Below, in pieces: positions 20,903 through 31,460 of a stretch of DNA of 61,360 nt. The notes under the pieces are model-generated. The model was not told the origin of the DNA and searched no databases. It saw only the letters and a program-made list of their open reading frames with translations. The position numbers and the translations under genes were made by a program. The stretch comes from Brachionus koreanus (taxonomy: Eukaryota > Rotifera > Eurotatoria > Ploima > Brachionidae): NCBI GenBank assembly GCA_016987375.1, contig PJRA01000309.1:344916-406275 (forward strand), in the 5' to 3' direction. Every line of letters begins with the position of its first letter. Within the stretch, counting starts at the first letter, position 1.

Positions 20903-22507
20903 TTAACAATTTTTACACTTTTTTTTGCACCAATTTCGTCCTATGCTTTTACCATGCCAATAAAATTTTTTATCACAATAATTATTGACAAATACAGCAT
21001 CACAAAAATTCTCATCCATTAAATCAACACAATTTGAATTCTGAGATTTTTTTTGTCTTTGTTTTTCTACGTTTTCTCTAGGCTCGCATGATCCTTTCAT
21101 GCACCACTTTTGTTTATAATTAAATATTTGATTTAGAAAAAAAAATAACATTTTTACTTTATTTAAACCACAATCGCTACCCTCGCTAGCAGGAGCGATC
21201 CATATACATTCGTCTTGGTTTTTGTCAACTCGACAAAATAGACTTTGACAAAAAATTGATTCATATTCCTGAAAAAAAATGTAAAAAATTATAATATAAA
21301 TATTTAAAAAAAAATTCTATTTAACTCACATAACACGGAATTGAATTAGGGCCATGAATAGCTTTGCATTGATCGTGCAAATTGTAAATTTGTCCGGGTA
21401 AAATTTCAAAACCAGAAGCCAGTTCTTTAGCTATGGGTTCATTCCACAGACAATGATTACTTGAAGATAAATATTTTTAAAATTTTAAAGCCAAAATTTC
21501 AACCAGAATACTTGGCCGTATCACTTAAAAATTCTTTTATATTCGAAATTGAGCAGTTGGAAAATTTCCATGAATTTACTTGATTATATGGAAAAAATTT
21601 TGGTGCCATTATGTAATTATCCCATTCGGAGCATTCACTACTTCCCGAAATGCCATCGTGATCGGTTCCCAAATTGTGAGCCAATTCATGAGCAAACGAA
21701 CGAACACTCTCAAAAGCACCTTTGTCTTCAATCAGCGAACCACTAAATCTTTTCAGAAAAAAATCATTCTTTTTCAAATTAAACCAAGCATTATTACAAT
21801 TTTTTGCAAATACCATAAATATAGCCTAAACCATTATAGTCTAAGTTGGAGTCATCGGAGACTAGATCCATACTTGAATAAGAAAATTAATTTTTTTTTA
21901 ATTTATTTTAATTAATTGATTACGCTGTGACTCCAAAAGCATGGTCAAATTCGAAAAAAATATCTCTATGTGCTTCGAGCCATGAGTTGAATTCAATCAG
22001 GCTCAAATCACCATTTAAATACATATCATTTTTTTTATCTAATTTCTCTGACCATACAGCATCTTCAGGTTTCTTCAATTTTTAGAATAAAAAAATTTTT
22101 AGATATGTTTTTATTATTCTTTTTGACTAGTTACTTCTGATATATAAAACTGTGAAATGAGAATTTTGATTTGTAAGTCTGAATCTGCTGTAAATGAAGC
22201 CTGGAACCTTTCATTGACTTGGTTTATGATTTCAGTGTAGTAGGTTTTGATATGATTGGCGACTAGTTCTGGATTAGTAGACGAGTTTTGATTCCATTTT
22301 TTGGAAGACAAAATTTTCTCATGCATCTGATAAACAGAAAAGTCTGTGACCAGCAAAATTTCCACATAAAATTTGAATGGTTTTGCGTCTAGATGATCTA
22401 CATAGAAGGCTATAAAGAGAAAAATTGGTGTTAAACTAAATATGCTTAGCGATCTTACAGCTAAAAAATATTATAGTCGCGCATAGTGTGAGGTTTTGCT
22501 TGTACAT
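20903..22507 (-). CDS. ADAMTS-like secreted metalloprotease with C-terminal ShKT module
   Basis: Eight exons: 22507-22459, 22409-22135, 22072-21924, 21872-21798, 21748-21512, 21459-21330, 21268-21158, 21106-20903; 409 residues. Residues 1-17 form a signal peptide. The reprolysin domain starts almost at once (KFYVEILLVTD), contains the zinc motif HELAHNLGTDHDG, and its Met-turn is in WDNYIMAP. The ADAMTS cysteine-rich/disintegrin-like part follows (QIYNLHDQCKAIHGPNSIPC, SEGSDCGLNK, WCMKGSC). The last 42 residues hold six Cys in ShKT spacing (CVDLMDENFC ... CDKK ... CKKKCKNC). No prodomain, cysteine switch or thrombospondin repeat is seen, unlike standard ADAMTS. A substrate in the extracellular matrix is likely but not shown. 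Confidence 0.8.
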
Positions 22508-23142
22508 TTTGCTATTTTACGGAAAAAAGAAAATTTGTTAGTAGTCATACCTCTATCTAGCTTAGTTTTTTGTTAAATTCTAATCAAATATTTGCTCATG
22601 TTTGTCCAGCTTGGATTTAATCACTTAAAAAAAAAGTGTCAAATAACTCTTTCATAGATTGATTTTTGAACTTTATTGAATAAATATTTGAAATTAATTT
22701 TTGAAAAGAATTTTCATTTAGGTCAAAAAAGAGGCTTATATTTTTGATAGATTACAGTTGACTCGGTAGCTGATTTGAATATCATTTATTTGATTAATCT
22801 CTTAGTAAAAAAGTGTGAATTTTGAATTTTTCATGTCAAAAAACTTGCTCACGTAGGATTTTTGTGTGCATCATATATCACGGTTTTAGAAATAAATCAA
22901 TTTTCAATTAAAAAAAATTTGCTTTTTTTTTAATAAAAATTGGGAAAATGTTAATTTTATTTTGTGATGAAAGGCAAAATATTTTTTAAAATATAAATTT
23001 TTGACTATCTTTTTCTTAAAACAAAAGCTAAAGAAAAAATTCAAAAAATTTTTGGTTTCTATTGGTTTCAAGTCAATTAATTCTCCAAACATTAATTGAA
23101 GCCTGACCATTCGATCAAAATAGCAAAAAATATAAAATTAAG
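22508..23142. other. Divergent intergenic region, ADAMTS-like / CEP43
   Basis: Holds both 5' flanks and nothing else recognisable. An acceptor-like aaaattaag abuts the CEP43 ATG. Confidence 0.4.
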
Positions 23143-24521
23143 ATGTCATGCGAAGAAGAAGATAAAGAGTATGAATTGAAAGATTTGATTGTGCAAACAC
23201 TAGAAACCAGCGGGCTATTGTCAAAGATCAAAGCACAAATAAGAGCCAATGTGTTCAGAGCATTGGACGATACAGACAAAGACCCTAAGAGTGATCAGGT
23301 GCAAAATTTAGCAGCCAAGCGAGCGCTGAACGCTCCTGAGGGCCGCATTGCTGCATCCTTGGTTAGAGACTACTTGGAGAGTACCAATTTAGATTACACT
23401 ATATCTGTTTTTGATCCAGAGTTGAACTCGGCTCTGGGCCTAGAAAAACGAGAAAAACTAGCCGAAGCTCTTAAAATAAATGAATCCGATTCTTCTCAAG
23501 ACTTGCCACTTTTACTTGAACTCTTAAAAAACTACTCCACCGGTTCGACAGATAGCAAAACTAATATTTTCTCTCAAAATGTTATTGATTCTATAAAGAA
23601 AAAATTTGATGCTGCAGATCAAGTAAATTTAAAAAATTTTTTTTTCAAATTATTTTCTAAACCATGCTTTTAAGACAAAAAAAGGTAGCATTCCTTCATC
23701 AAAAGCGCCCAAACTTTTGTTCGATTTATTTCCAAACTTTTCAAAGTAAAATTAAAAAATGTAAAAATTAAAATTGAAATTTAAAAAAAAATTCTTTTTT
23801 GAAGAAATATACTCGAGGCTTTTTTTAATGAAGAGTTTTCAGAAGCAAAGAGTTCAATTGAATTCAAGGCATTTTTAGGTATTGTACAAAAATGGTATAG
23901 TAAATGTGTCAATACGAACAAGAATAGTGAAAACGTTTTTTTGGAAACAAAATCAATTGATTCAAAGACTAAAAATATGATTGAAATTGATGAAGATGAC
24001 GAGCTAGCTAAATTAGGCTCAAATTACTTAAAAGAAAGCAATAGTAAAAAGACTGGGTAAATTTTAAAACATAATTTATTCTCCAAATACTAAAATCTAT
24101 TTAGTTTATCAAGTTTAGGAGAACTTCCGCCCATAAATGCCTCTAATCAAAATAAAAGTAATGAAAAAAACAATAAATTTAAAAAAAAATAATCTTTTTT
24201 AATTAGAAACATTGAGCATAAAAGATTTAGGAAAGACAATTGATGATGACTATGAAGATGATTTTACAAAGTAATTTAGAACTAAGTAAGAAAAAAATGC
24301 TGAATTTTGTTTTAATTTTAAGCGGCACAACACCTAGAACCCCGTCTATGGACCGTAAAGGCTTCAAGAACCGAGGAGGAATGATTTCAGATGAAGAATT
24401 GGAAGAAAATTTGTCTTATATCGAAGAGAGTAGTAAAATGGACGAAGTAACTAATGATCGGTCTATATCAACTATACATGAGAACAATGATGCCGATTAT
24501 ATTGAAGATGTGTCTATTTAA
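23143..24521 (+). CDS. CEP43: CEP43 / FOP centrosomal protein (LisH)
   Basis: Exons 23143-23622, 23675-23745, 23805-24056, 24105-24157, 24207-24270, 24323-24521; 372 residues. The N-terminus matches the TOF/LisH region of FOP (FGFR1OP): LKDLIVQTLETSGLLSKIKA, NVFRALDD, then AASLVRDYLESTNLDYTISV and the F.PE.... segment. FOP dimerises through LisH and recruits CEP350, MIB1 and ciliary factors to centriolar satellites and subdistal appendages. The C-terminus also matches FOP: TIDDDYEDDF, EELEENLSYIEES and the terminal DADYIEDV. The middle, rich in Ser, Lys and Asn, is poorly conserved. Human CEP43 is 399 aa. The ATG is preceded directly by an acceptor-like AG. Confidence 0.87.
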
Positions 24522-25460
24522 TTAATAATTTTGTCTTTTTTTTATTCATAAATTTTATAAATTTTTTAAAATAAAATTTTATAATTATATATTAAATGTA
24601 TCTTTTTATTTTTATTTTAGTAAATAAATTTTTTTTCTAATACTCTTAAGTGAGAGTTAATTGTAGAGTTTTAAACATAATGCCTTATTTAATCTTTTAC
24701 TATTTTTGAATAGAAATTTTAAAAGAAAAAATTATTAAGTATTAAATTATTTAGTATTTAGTTTTAAAGAAATCGGAATTAAAATTCTACTAGAAAGTAA
24801 GTGTCGTTCTGGTTTTATCCTGAGTCAATAGTCAATGAGGAACCTGTTCCAAAAATATGAATGAAGAATGAGAAAACAGTGAGTCGGTAGCCAAAAAAAC
24901 GCGGCAGACTTGTGGGATAAAAAAAAGTTTTAATTAAAAAATTTTTGTGTAAAAATACAAATTTTGTTTCATTTTTTTTGTATCTGTTTGAATTTACAAA
25001 ATTTTTCTCTATTTTAATTAAATCAAATATCCATAAATAAAATTGTTTCTTACTTGAGTATTTTTGTTATATTTATGTATGAAAATAACACATGTCATAA
25101 TCATATGTGTTAAAAAGCTTGTAAAATATAGAAAAAGAGATATTCAAAAATCAAACTTTTATTTTATAAGATAAATAAAAAAATAAGAAAAAAACGTATG
25201 CATATTTATTTATTAAATTAATTTTAAGTCCCATAGACAAATTTAAATGTAATTATATAAATAAATTGAAATGACTTATAATTAAATATCTGTTTTAAGA
25301 TTTGTTAAAAATTTCAGTTTGTTATTTTCATAAAAAGAATTAAAGCTGTTTAACATACAAAATTCGATTAAGCAAAAATAGTATCGAGTCAGTTAGTCCA
25401 GAATTTTTACATTTAAAGTATTTGATGTATTTGATTATTTGATTATTATTTAAAGTATTT
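24522..25460. other. AT-rich intergenic stretch
   Basis: No gene seen. 25420-25460 is a short direct-repeat patch (taaagtatttgatg twice). Confidence 0.4.
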
Positions 25461-25461
25461 G

Positions 25462-25518
25462 ATGATCTTAAATCAACTAATATTAGCTGACTTGTGATAT
25501 TAGTTGATTTAAGATCAT
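25462..25518. repeat. Perfect 22-bp inverted repeat (hairpin)
   Basis: The arm gatcttaaatcaactaatat (25464-25483) is repeated as its exact complement at 25497-25516, extended by two further pairs, around a 13-nt loop. It lies in non-coding DNA. It could be a small foldback remnant or a structured-RNA end. Confidence 0.75.
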
Positions 25519-25762
25519 ATCAGATGAATTCAAATATAAATTTTGAATTTGTAAAAATATTGAAATTATTCATTAAAAAAACTTAAAATTTTTTATTCGA
25601 GTAATGGTATGGACTATTTACTTTCGTAGCTAAACTTCAAGCTTCTTTTAAATTTCAATTAGTGTTGGGATCCGTACACACGGCCACTAAACCGGCCAAA
25701 ATTTTTTTGGTCGCAACCGTATTCGTCAAATCCGGCCAACCACTATGCGGGCGGTCATTTGG

Positions 25763-26226
25763 CCGGTCTCCAAAACGGTCTCAAATTTTGGCCGCAAAAA
25801 AATACGGCCAACTAAATACGGACGGCCAATAATACCGCCAACTAGTATATGAGCTATATTTGTTAAATAAGATTAATTTTGATTGAAATTTTTAAAATAT
25901 TTTTAAAAAATATCTTTTTTTTTAACAAAATGCCTTAATCTCAGTTATTTTCCTATCAATTAAGATTATTTGTTAAAAAAAATTTTCCAAAATATTTAAA
26001 AAATATTCAAATTCTCTTTGATTCTTAATTTTTTTCAAATTTTTAATAATAAATAGTTATTTAAATAAGTACAAATTTAAATATTTTTATTTCGGTAAAA
26101 AATTTTGACCGTTTGGGCGTCCGGCCAAATAACCGCCAAAATTTTTTTTGGCCGTATTATTGGCCGCCCGTATATAGCTGGCCGTATTTTTTTGCGGCCA
26201 AAATTTGAGACCGTTTTGGAGACCGG
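25763..26226. mobile_element. GGCCG-rich foldback / MITE-like element
   Basis: Arms of about 75 bp (25763-25840 and 26150-26226) are near-perfect inverted repeats starting CCGGTCTCCAAAACGGTCTC. They flank about 310 bp of plain AT-rich sequence. The arms are strikingly GC-rich for this genome and are built from repeated GGCC/CCGG words. More of the same words extend to the left (from 25675). There is no ORF, so this would be a non-autonomous element. Confidence 0.7.
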
Positions 26227-26227
26227 A

Positions 26228-26554
26228 CTAAAATTTAAATTTTAAATAACTTTTTTATTTTGAATTTAAAACTTTTTTTCTTAATTGTATCAGCTGATAC
26301 ATAGTTGGTATCACACAATACTTTTTTATTTTTTTTACCCTATTCTATATAAGTGGATAATCACGCAATAATAGAGTGTGCAAAAATTCTGTAATTCAAT
26401 TTTTAAAATTTCTCAATACATTAAGTTTTTTGCAGAGTTGCAGAGATTTTGCACAGACTAAATTTTGGTGATACAAATTATGTATCAACTGATACAATTA
26501 AGAAAAAAAGTTTTAAATTCAAAATAAAAAAGTTATTTCAGATTTAAATTTTAG
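26228..26554. mobile_element. Foldback element with 87-bp arms
   Basis: The left arm 26228-26313 and right arm 26468-26554 are inverted copies with only a few mismatches (both carry ctaaaattt, then aataacttttttattttg, then ttaattgtatcag.tgatac). The spacer is 154 bp. It abuts the GGCCG element with no gap. A third, diverged arm copy lies at 31320-31460. No ORF. Confidence 0.75.
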
Positions 26555-26571
26555 TTTTTGTTTTTTGTTCC

Positions 26572-27253
26572 AAAATTCACACTGCCAGACAATTAAAAAT
26601 TGATACTCCTAAATAAAATTGTGTTCTAGACAAAAAATATTAGCTAATTTTCACTATTTTTAATTTAAATTCAATCACTAGGCTGAAAAGAAAGACTTTG
26701 ATCCATTCTGTGCTGCCAGAGTTCTTTCCTTAATCCTATTAATTAATAAAATAATTTTTTATCTTTTATAACAGTTAAAAATAAACCTTGAACCTTTATT
26801 TTCAATTTTGAGACTGTAAATTTCAAATTTGTTGCAAAACAAAAATTTTTTTAATTTTTACTTTTTAAAATTCAATAATCCTAACAATTTAGATTAAGCA
26901 AGTAAGTTGTTTAATTTTTTTAATTAAGATCAAATTATTTTTCTAAACCAAAAAATGAAATTAAATTTGCATCTATTTAAGCTAAAAAAATTCAAATATT
27001 TTCATTCATTTATAATGTGCATATATGGAGAATACTTGAACAAAATTCAACTTGCATTAGCTCTTAAATATCTAAAAAAAGTTGTGCGCTAACTAAGCAC
27101 AAAAATAAAAACAATTTCCATTGATGTATAGTTAGCGAAATTTTTATCCAAATTATTGAGTGAACGTTCTTTGAATTTAAAATGCAAAATATTTTATCCC
27201 CTTTTTTGAAACATTTAGATACTTTCGCAACTTAAACTCTATTGTTCGTCAAG
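26572..27253. other. AT-rich intergenic stretch upstream of RPS17
   Basis: Nothing recognisable; the RPS17 promoter must lie at the right edge. Confidence 0.4.
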
Positions 27254-27768
27254 ATGGTAAATATCCAATTTAATCAATCCAATTGATAGATTTCTACTAA
27301 GCAATTAATTATTTTTCAAAGGCTCGTGTAAGAACCAAGACTGTTAAAAAGGCTTCCAAAGTATTGATCGAAAAATACTACACTCGTCTCACTTTGGATT
27401 TTCACACAAACAAACGAGTATGTGAAGAAGTTGCCATCATCCCAAGCAAAAAATTGAGAAATAAAATCGCCGGGTAAGCGCTCAAAAATGGGCCAGATTT
27501 TCTTCTCTAATCTTTTTCGCCTAGATTCATCACTCATTTGATGAGGCGTATTCAAATCGCCCCAGTCAGAGGCATTTCGATCAAATTGCAAGAGGAAGAA
27601 AGAGAAAGAAGAGATAACTATGTGCCAGAGACCTCTGTGTTGGAAGTTGACACTATCGAAGTGGACAACGAAACTAAAGAAATGCTTAAATACTTGGACT
27701 TTAACAACATCCAAAATTTGCAGTTAATCGACCCTAAAGTTCCTGGTCAATTTAGTGCTCGTCGTTAA
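27254..27768 (+). CDS. RPS17: 40S ribosomal protein S17 (eS17)
   Basis: Exons 27254-27256, 27322-27473, 27525-27768; 132 residues. The first coding exon is only the ATG, a layout known for some ribosomal protein genes. The protein begins [20 protein letters not shown], then [20 protein letters not shown] and THLMRRIQ, and ends ...VPGQFSARR, matching eS17 across its length (human 135 aa). It is a component of the small-subunit beak/head region. The third exon overlaps an antisense ORF that is a shadow. The 3' end converges on the glutaredoxin gene, 88 bp away. Confidence 0.95.
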
Positions 27769-27856
27769 GTCAAAATTTAAAAATAAATGGAAAAATTTTT
27801 AAATTTTTCTTAACGATTTTATTAAAAAAATAAAAAAAATCGACAAAAAAAAATCA

Positions 27857-28219
27857 TCATTTTTCTTTATTTAAAATTTTTTTAAACTTTTCCTCATCCT
27901 TGATCAAATATTCCAGATCAATGCATCCACCAATTAGTTGGCCATTGATAAAAATTTGCGGCACTGTTCGCAATCTTGTCTGATGAATCAAGGATTTAAT
28001 CAACGGCTGACAATTGGACTCTGGACACTCGTTGTCTCGATCAAGCTCTATGCTGCTATAGCTCATATTCAACTTGTCCAGTAGTGACTTAGCTCTGGTA
28101 CAAAAAGAACAATTTGTTTTTGAAAAAACAACTATTTGATTTGAATTAATTGTTTGATCTAAAAATTGCTCGTAAATATTTTTGTCTTGAGCAGAATCTC
28201 GGCCCAAATTAGCGCCCAT
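27857..28219 (-). CDS. Dithiol glutaredoxin
   Basis: A 120-residue single-exon protein of the GLRX/GLRX2 type. The active site is CSFC (residues 37-40), preceded by VVFSKTN. The cis-proline TVPQIFINGQ and GGCIDLEYL complete the glutathione-binding site. It should reduce glutathionylated proteins or protein disulfides using GSH. CSFC replaces the usual CPYC; Ser in this position occurs in GLRX2 (CSYC), a form that can bind a 2Fe-2S cluster, so that is possible. An insert with two extra Cys (CPESNC, about 64-69) is unusual. No clear mitochondrial presequence is seen. The ATG directly follows TTGTTCAG. Confidence 0.9.
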   Translation of the reverse strand: MGANLGRDSAQDKNIYEQFLDQTINSNQIVVFSKTNCSFCTRAKSLLDKLNMSYSSIELDRDNECPESNCQPLIKSLIHQTRLRTVPQIFINGQLIGGCIDLEYLIKDEEKFKKILNKEK

Positions 28220-28359
28220 CTGAACAAAATTTTTCCAAAATTTAAAAATAATAAAGTAAAAAAAGAATAATTAGATTAATTACAATCTAAATTTTATTTA
28301 ACAAATTAGCAATAGAAAAAAAATTAAATTTAAAATAACCATTTTTATTATTTAGATAA

Positions 28360-29885
28360 TTAAGTTGTTTTTTTATTTTTTTCACTTGGATTATCAGATT
28401 CTTGATTGTCAGCTTTTCGCTTTGGTTTTGAGCCGGGGCCCCAAAAAGGCGGTGGCTCCTGATATCTTAACAGATTATTTTTTTTAGACGAAGGCAAACA
28501 ATCACTGCGCACTGTAAAATCAACATTTATTTTTGCTTCTTGTTTTAGAATTTTTGATACACGGTACTCAGGTCCGAGCCATTTTTCCTTAACTGGTTTC
28601 AATTCAACCCATCTTTTTAAAATATCCCATATAACTTGACTAGGTGCGTCTGTTTTTATTGAATTTTTGGCACAATGCGAATAAGACACCTGGTAATTAC
28701 AATTCATAATTGCTGAACGCATCACATTGTGATTTGGCGTTTCACAGTGCATTACTGAACATATCTCATCCAGAATATAGTACAATGGACTATCAAGTTC
28801 TTCATATGCCAAATTCAGCATGCCTGTCATTCTTTCAATTGTTTTAAAGCTTTTTTTTTTCAAATTAAAATAAATTTAAAAAAAAAATTGAAAAATTACT
28901 CCTTATTATTTTTAGTTGACAAATAGCTGAGAATATGTTGAATAAAAATTTTATCATGTAATTTACCGGTCCAAACCGGACCAACTAACTTCAGTGGTCC
29001 TTCACAATTTTGACATCTATTCAAATTATACTCACTCGAAGAGTCAAATATAAATTTAACATTTCCTTTAGTGGGTACAGTTTTTCCGTATTTTTGAGTA
29101 TAAAATGTGTGACACTCAGGACAAATGTGGTAGAAGCCGATGTCATTAATTGATTCCTTAGCCTTCATTTGACCATCGTAGACCAGAACAAACAGACGAA
29201 AATAAAAATCAATGCTAAGACTAAGCACTGGCACAATGTACTTGGAGTATCTGGCTGCATGGCTGTTTATTGACTGCAAAAGTATTCTAAGAGCCAGCTC
29301 GTGACAGCATGGCGTTCGAAGAGACACAGAGCCGTATTTAGTAAAACATGTATCGGCTCCGTTACCGCACAAAACACCGGCATCTGTGGCAGTTACTAGT
29401 AGAATTCCTCCGGACCTAATCGAACGAATAGCCGAGTCTAGAAACGCTGCTGGCGTTCCATATGGATCAAGATCTATGCAATCAAACTTTGTCTTCCAAT
29501 TTCGACTCATCGAATTCATCAAAATGGTCGCATCGTCACAACTAGACTTGACCAAGTGCTCAACATTGTTTAATTTTTTATTCTCTTCAATTAAATCGAC
29601 CGCTTTTTGGTCAAAATCATTAGCTAATATTTCCTCTACATTTTCTACTTCTAAAGCGTAGCGCATCGAACGAATACCCGATGCAGCTAGCGCTTCCAGT
29701 ATTTTCAACTTTTTCGAATTATTTACTCTAGAGTAAGTGTTCAATACACTTATTGATAGATCCCTATTGAACTCTTGTATTGGATTGTAGAATACCTGAT
29801 TTTTTGTTTTGTGAAAAAGAGCCTGAGCTTTTCCCTCGGTTACCTTGCTATATAAGGCATCTTTGTCCGCAGACTCTAAACTCAT
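28360..29885 (-). CDS. TRMT1: tRNA (guanine26-N2)-dimethyltransferase TRMT1
   Basis: Exons 29885-28900 and 28849-28360; 491 residues. It has the class I methyltransferase fold typical of Trm1: EGKAQALFHKTKNQVFYNP (N-terminal motif), LEALAASGIRSMRYA (motif I), ANDFDQKAV, CIDLDPYGTPAAFLDSAI (motif IV, DPYG), LLVTATDAGVLCG. The zinc-binding CPEC...C..C region and the C-terminal domain (ELDSPLYYILDEICS, SHCAKNSIKTDAP) follow. Trm1 makes m2,2G26 in nuclear and mitochondrial tRNA. There is no C-terminal CCCH zinc finger as in human TRMT1 (659 aa). It is divergent with LSM6; the starts are 134 bp apart. Confidence 0.92.
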
Positions 29886-30019
29886 TTTAAATTTAGAAAA
29901 AAATTTGAATTATTTTTTTTAAATTTAGAACGCATATGTTAGAATAAAAAATATACAAAACAAAATTCTCATTAGATTAATTTTTATTAGAATTAAATTA
30001 GAAAATTCAAAAATTCAAA
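29886..30019. promoter_or_regulatory. Shared divergent promoter of TRMT1 and LSM6
   Basis: Only 134 bp separate the two start codons, so both promoters and 5' UTRs are packed here. The sequence is AT-rich with no identifiable TATA or factor motif. Confidence 0.5.
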
Positions 30020-30313
30020 ATGAGCAGAAAACAAACGCCCAGTGAGTACTTGAAGCAAATAATTGGCCGACCAGTGGTGGTTAAGCTCAATTCTGGAGTT
30101 GATTATAGAGGTTTTAAAAAGTATTTAAGAGTTTTTTGGTTTATTCAAATTTATTTTCTTGAAGGCGTTCTGGTTTGTCTGGATGGCTACATGAACATAG
30201 CTTTGGAACAGACCGAAGAGTATGTCAATGGCCAGTTGAAAAATAAATATGGTGATGCATTCATAAGAGGAAATAATGGTACTTTAAACTTTAACTATAT
30301 GAAAAATAAATAA
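30020..30313 (+). CDS. LSM6: U6 snRNA-associated Sm-like protein LSm6
   Basis: Exons 30020-30110 and 30165-30313; 79 residues. The sequence is almost identical to the human protein over the Sm fold: QTPSEYLKQIIGRPVVVKLN, SGVDYRG, LVCLDGYMNIALEQTEEYVN and the Sm2 motif IRGNNG. LSm6 is a subunit of LSm2-8 (U6 snRNP, nucleus) and LSm1-7 (mRNA decapping, cytoplasm). The C-terminus (TLNFNYMKNK) differs from the human tail. The intron is 54 nt. Confidence 0.95.
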   Translation: MSRKQTPSEYLKQIIGRPVVVKLNSGVDYRGFKKYLRVFWFIQIYFLEGVLVCLDGYMNIALEQTEEYVNGQLKNKYGDAFIRGNNGTLNFNYMKNK

Positions 30314-30519
30314 ATTTTTTTTTTATTTTTTAAGTCTTGTACATCAGCACTGCTAAACGGAGAATTTAATTTAACATTATCTAAAATTGTTAACTTTTCT
30401 TAAATAAAATGAGTAAAATTTATTAAAATTAGTTTTTTCCTTTCATTCAATGGAATTGATAAATCAATTCTTTTCGAATTTAAAGATAAAAAAATAGTAA
30501 CTAATGTTAAATTTAAGAA

Positions 30520-31144
30520 ATGAGTGATAAAAGTTCAATTTATCAAGAAAGAGACATTTTACTTAATTTAAGTTCTTGTTCTATATTTCTTCTTTGTCAA
30601 GCAACAAGTCTAGGCGAGTCAATCGTAGAGTCCCTGATAGAGTCGGTAAGAAAATAGCACTAATTGGCATTAAGTGAATTTTTTTTGAAGAAAGACCAAA
30701 TGAAGGTGTTTTTCGAGCTGATCAGCACTGTGCTTAAGGAAATAAATGAGGACAAGGACAAGTGCAGCAATGTACAAATGGTTTTCTCGAAAAATTTGAT
30801 TCTATCTATTCTGTGTTTTTTGTGCAGTAATTTTAAGTTAAATTAGTTTTCTGGCATTTTTCAAATTTTATTCTAGATGTTCTGTCTAATGAAAAGGGCA
30901 GAGATTTTTTCATTCAATGTGACCATGTCAACGATATTCTTGGCAAATTGATTACAATGAAACAAACAAGCCAGGAAGATTCACTAGAAAACAAGTTTAT
31001 TCAGATTTTTTTCTATTGATAAGTTTAAAAATTTTTTTATTCAGGGTTTTGATCAATATTTTTCAAAATCTATATACAAAAAATTTGGAGAGTTTTATTG
31101 ACAAAAATCTTTACAAAGAAATAGAAAACTTATGCCACTCTTAA
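30520..31144 (+). CDS. Unrecognised helical (ARM/HEAT-like) protein
   Basis: Proposed exons 30520-30645, 30691-30826, 30877-30994, 31045-31144; 159 residues; every junction is GT..AG with matching phase. I do not recognise a family. The protein is almost wholly helical by composition: QERDILLNLSSCSIFLLCQA, VFFELISTVLKEI, NLILSILCFLCNVLSNEKGR and VLINIFQNLYTKNLESFI. The leucine-rich helices with N in NVL resemble ARM/HEAT repeat units. Clean splicing of four short exons and no internal stops argue for a real gene. It lies 207 bp downstream of LSM6 on the same strand. Confidence 0.55.
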
Positions 31145-31319
31145 ATTATTGGAATTTTTCATAACAAAAAAATTAATTTTTGTAAAATTTCTTTAACAAA
31201 ATAAAAAGTCACTCAAGCTTTTGTATACCATACTTTCATCATAAATCCTCTAATTTTTTCAATAAAAAAATTTCATTTTAAATATTCGATCGATTATGAA
31301 GACTTTAAAAAAAAATTTT

Positions 31320-31460
31320 GGAACAAAAAACAAAAACAAAAATTTTAAATTTAAAAAAACTTTTTTTCAAAGGGTCAAAAATTTGTTGTGCAAAATGTAT
31401 CAACTGACACAAAGTTTGCATCACCCATATTTAGTCTGAGCAAAAACTGTGCAAATGTAC
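31320..31460 (-). repeat. Diverged copy of the 26228-26571 foldback family
   Basis: Starting with ggaacaaaaaacaaaaac, it follows the reverse complement of 26430-26571 in order: aacttttttt, gtatcaactgacaca (versus gtatcagttgatacat), catcacc, tttagtctg.gcaaaa and ctgtgcaa. One arm only is recognisable. Confidence 0.6.

Noticed and set aside
21748..21798. Frameshift in the metalloprotease between GLGYIYGICKK and the zinc motif
   Set aside because: A 49-nt GT..AG intron fits exactly and restores the family sequence, so no frameshift is needed.
25763..26554. CRISPR array or integron-like repeats
   Set aside because: The genome is eukaryotic and the repeats are two-armed inverted copies, not regularly spaced direct repeats.
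27316..27714. 132-codon minus-strand ORF across RPS17
   Set aside because: It is antisense to RPS17 exons and spans its intron, with no domain; a shadow of real coding sequence.
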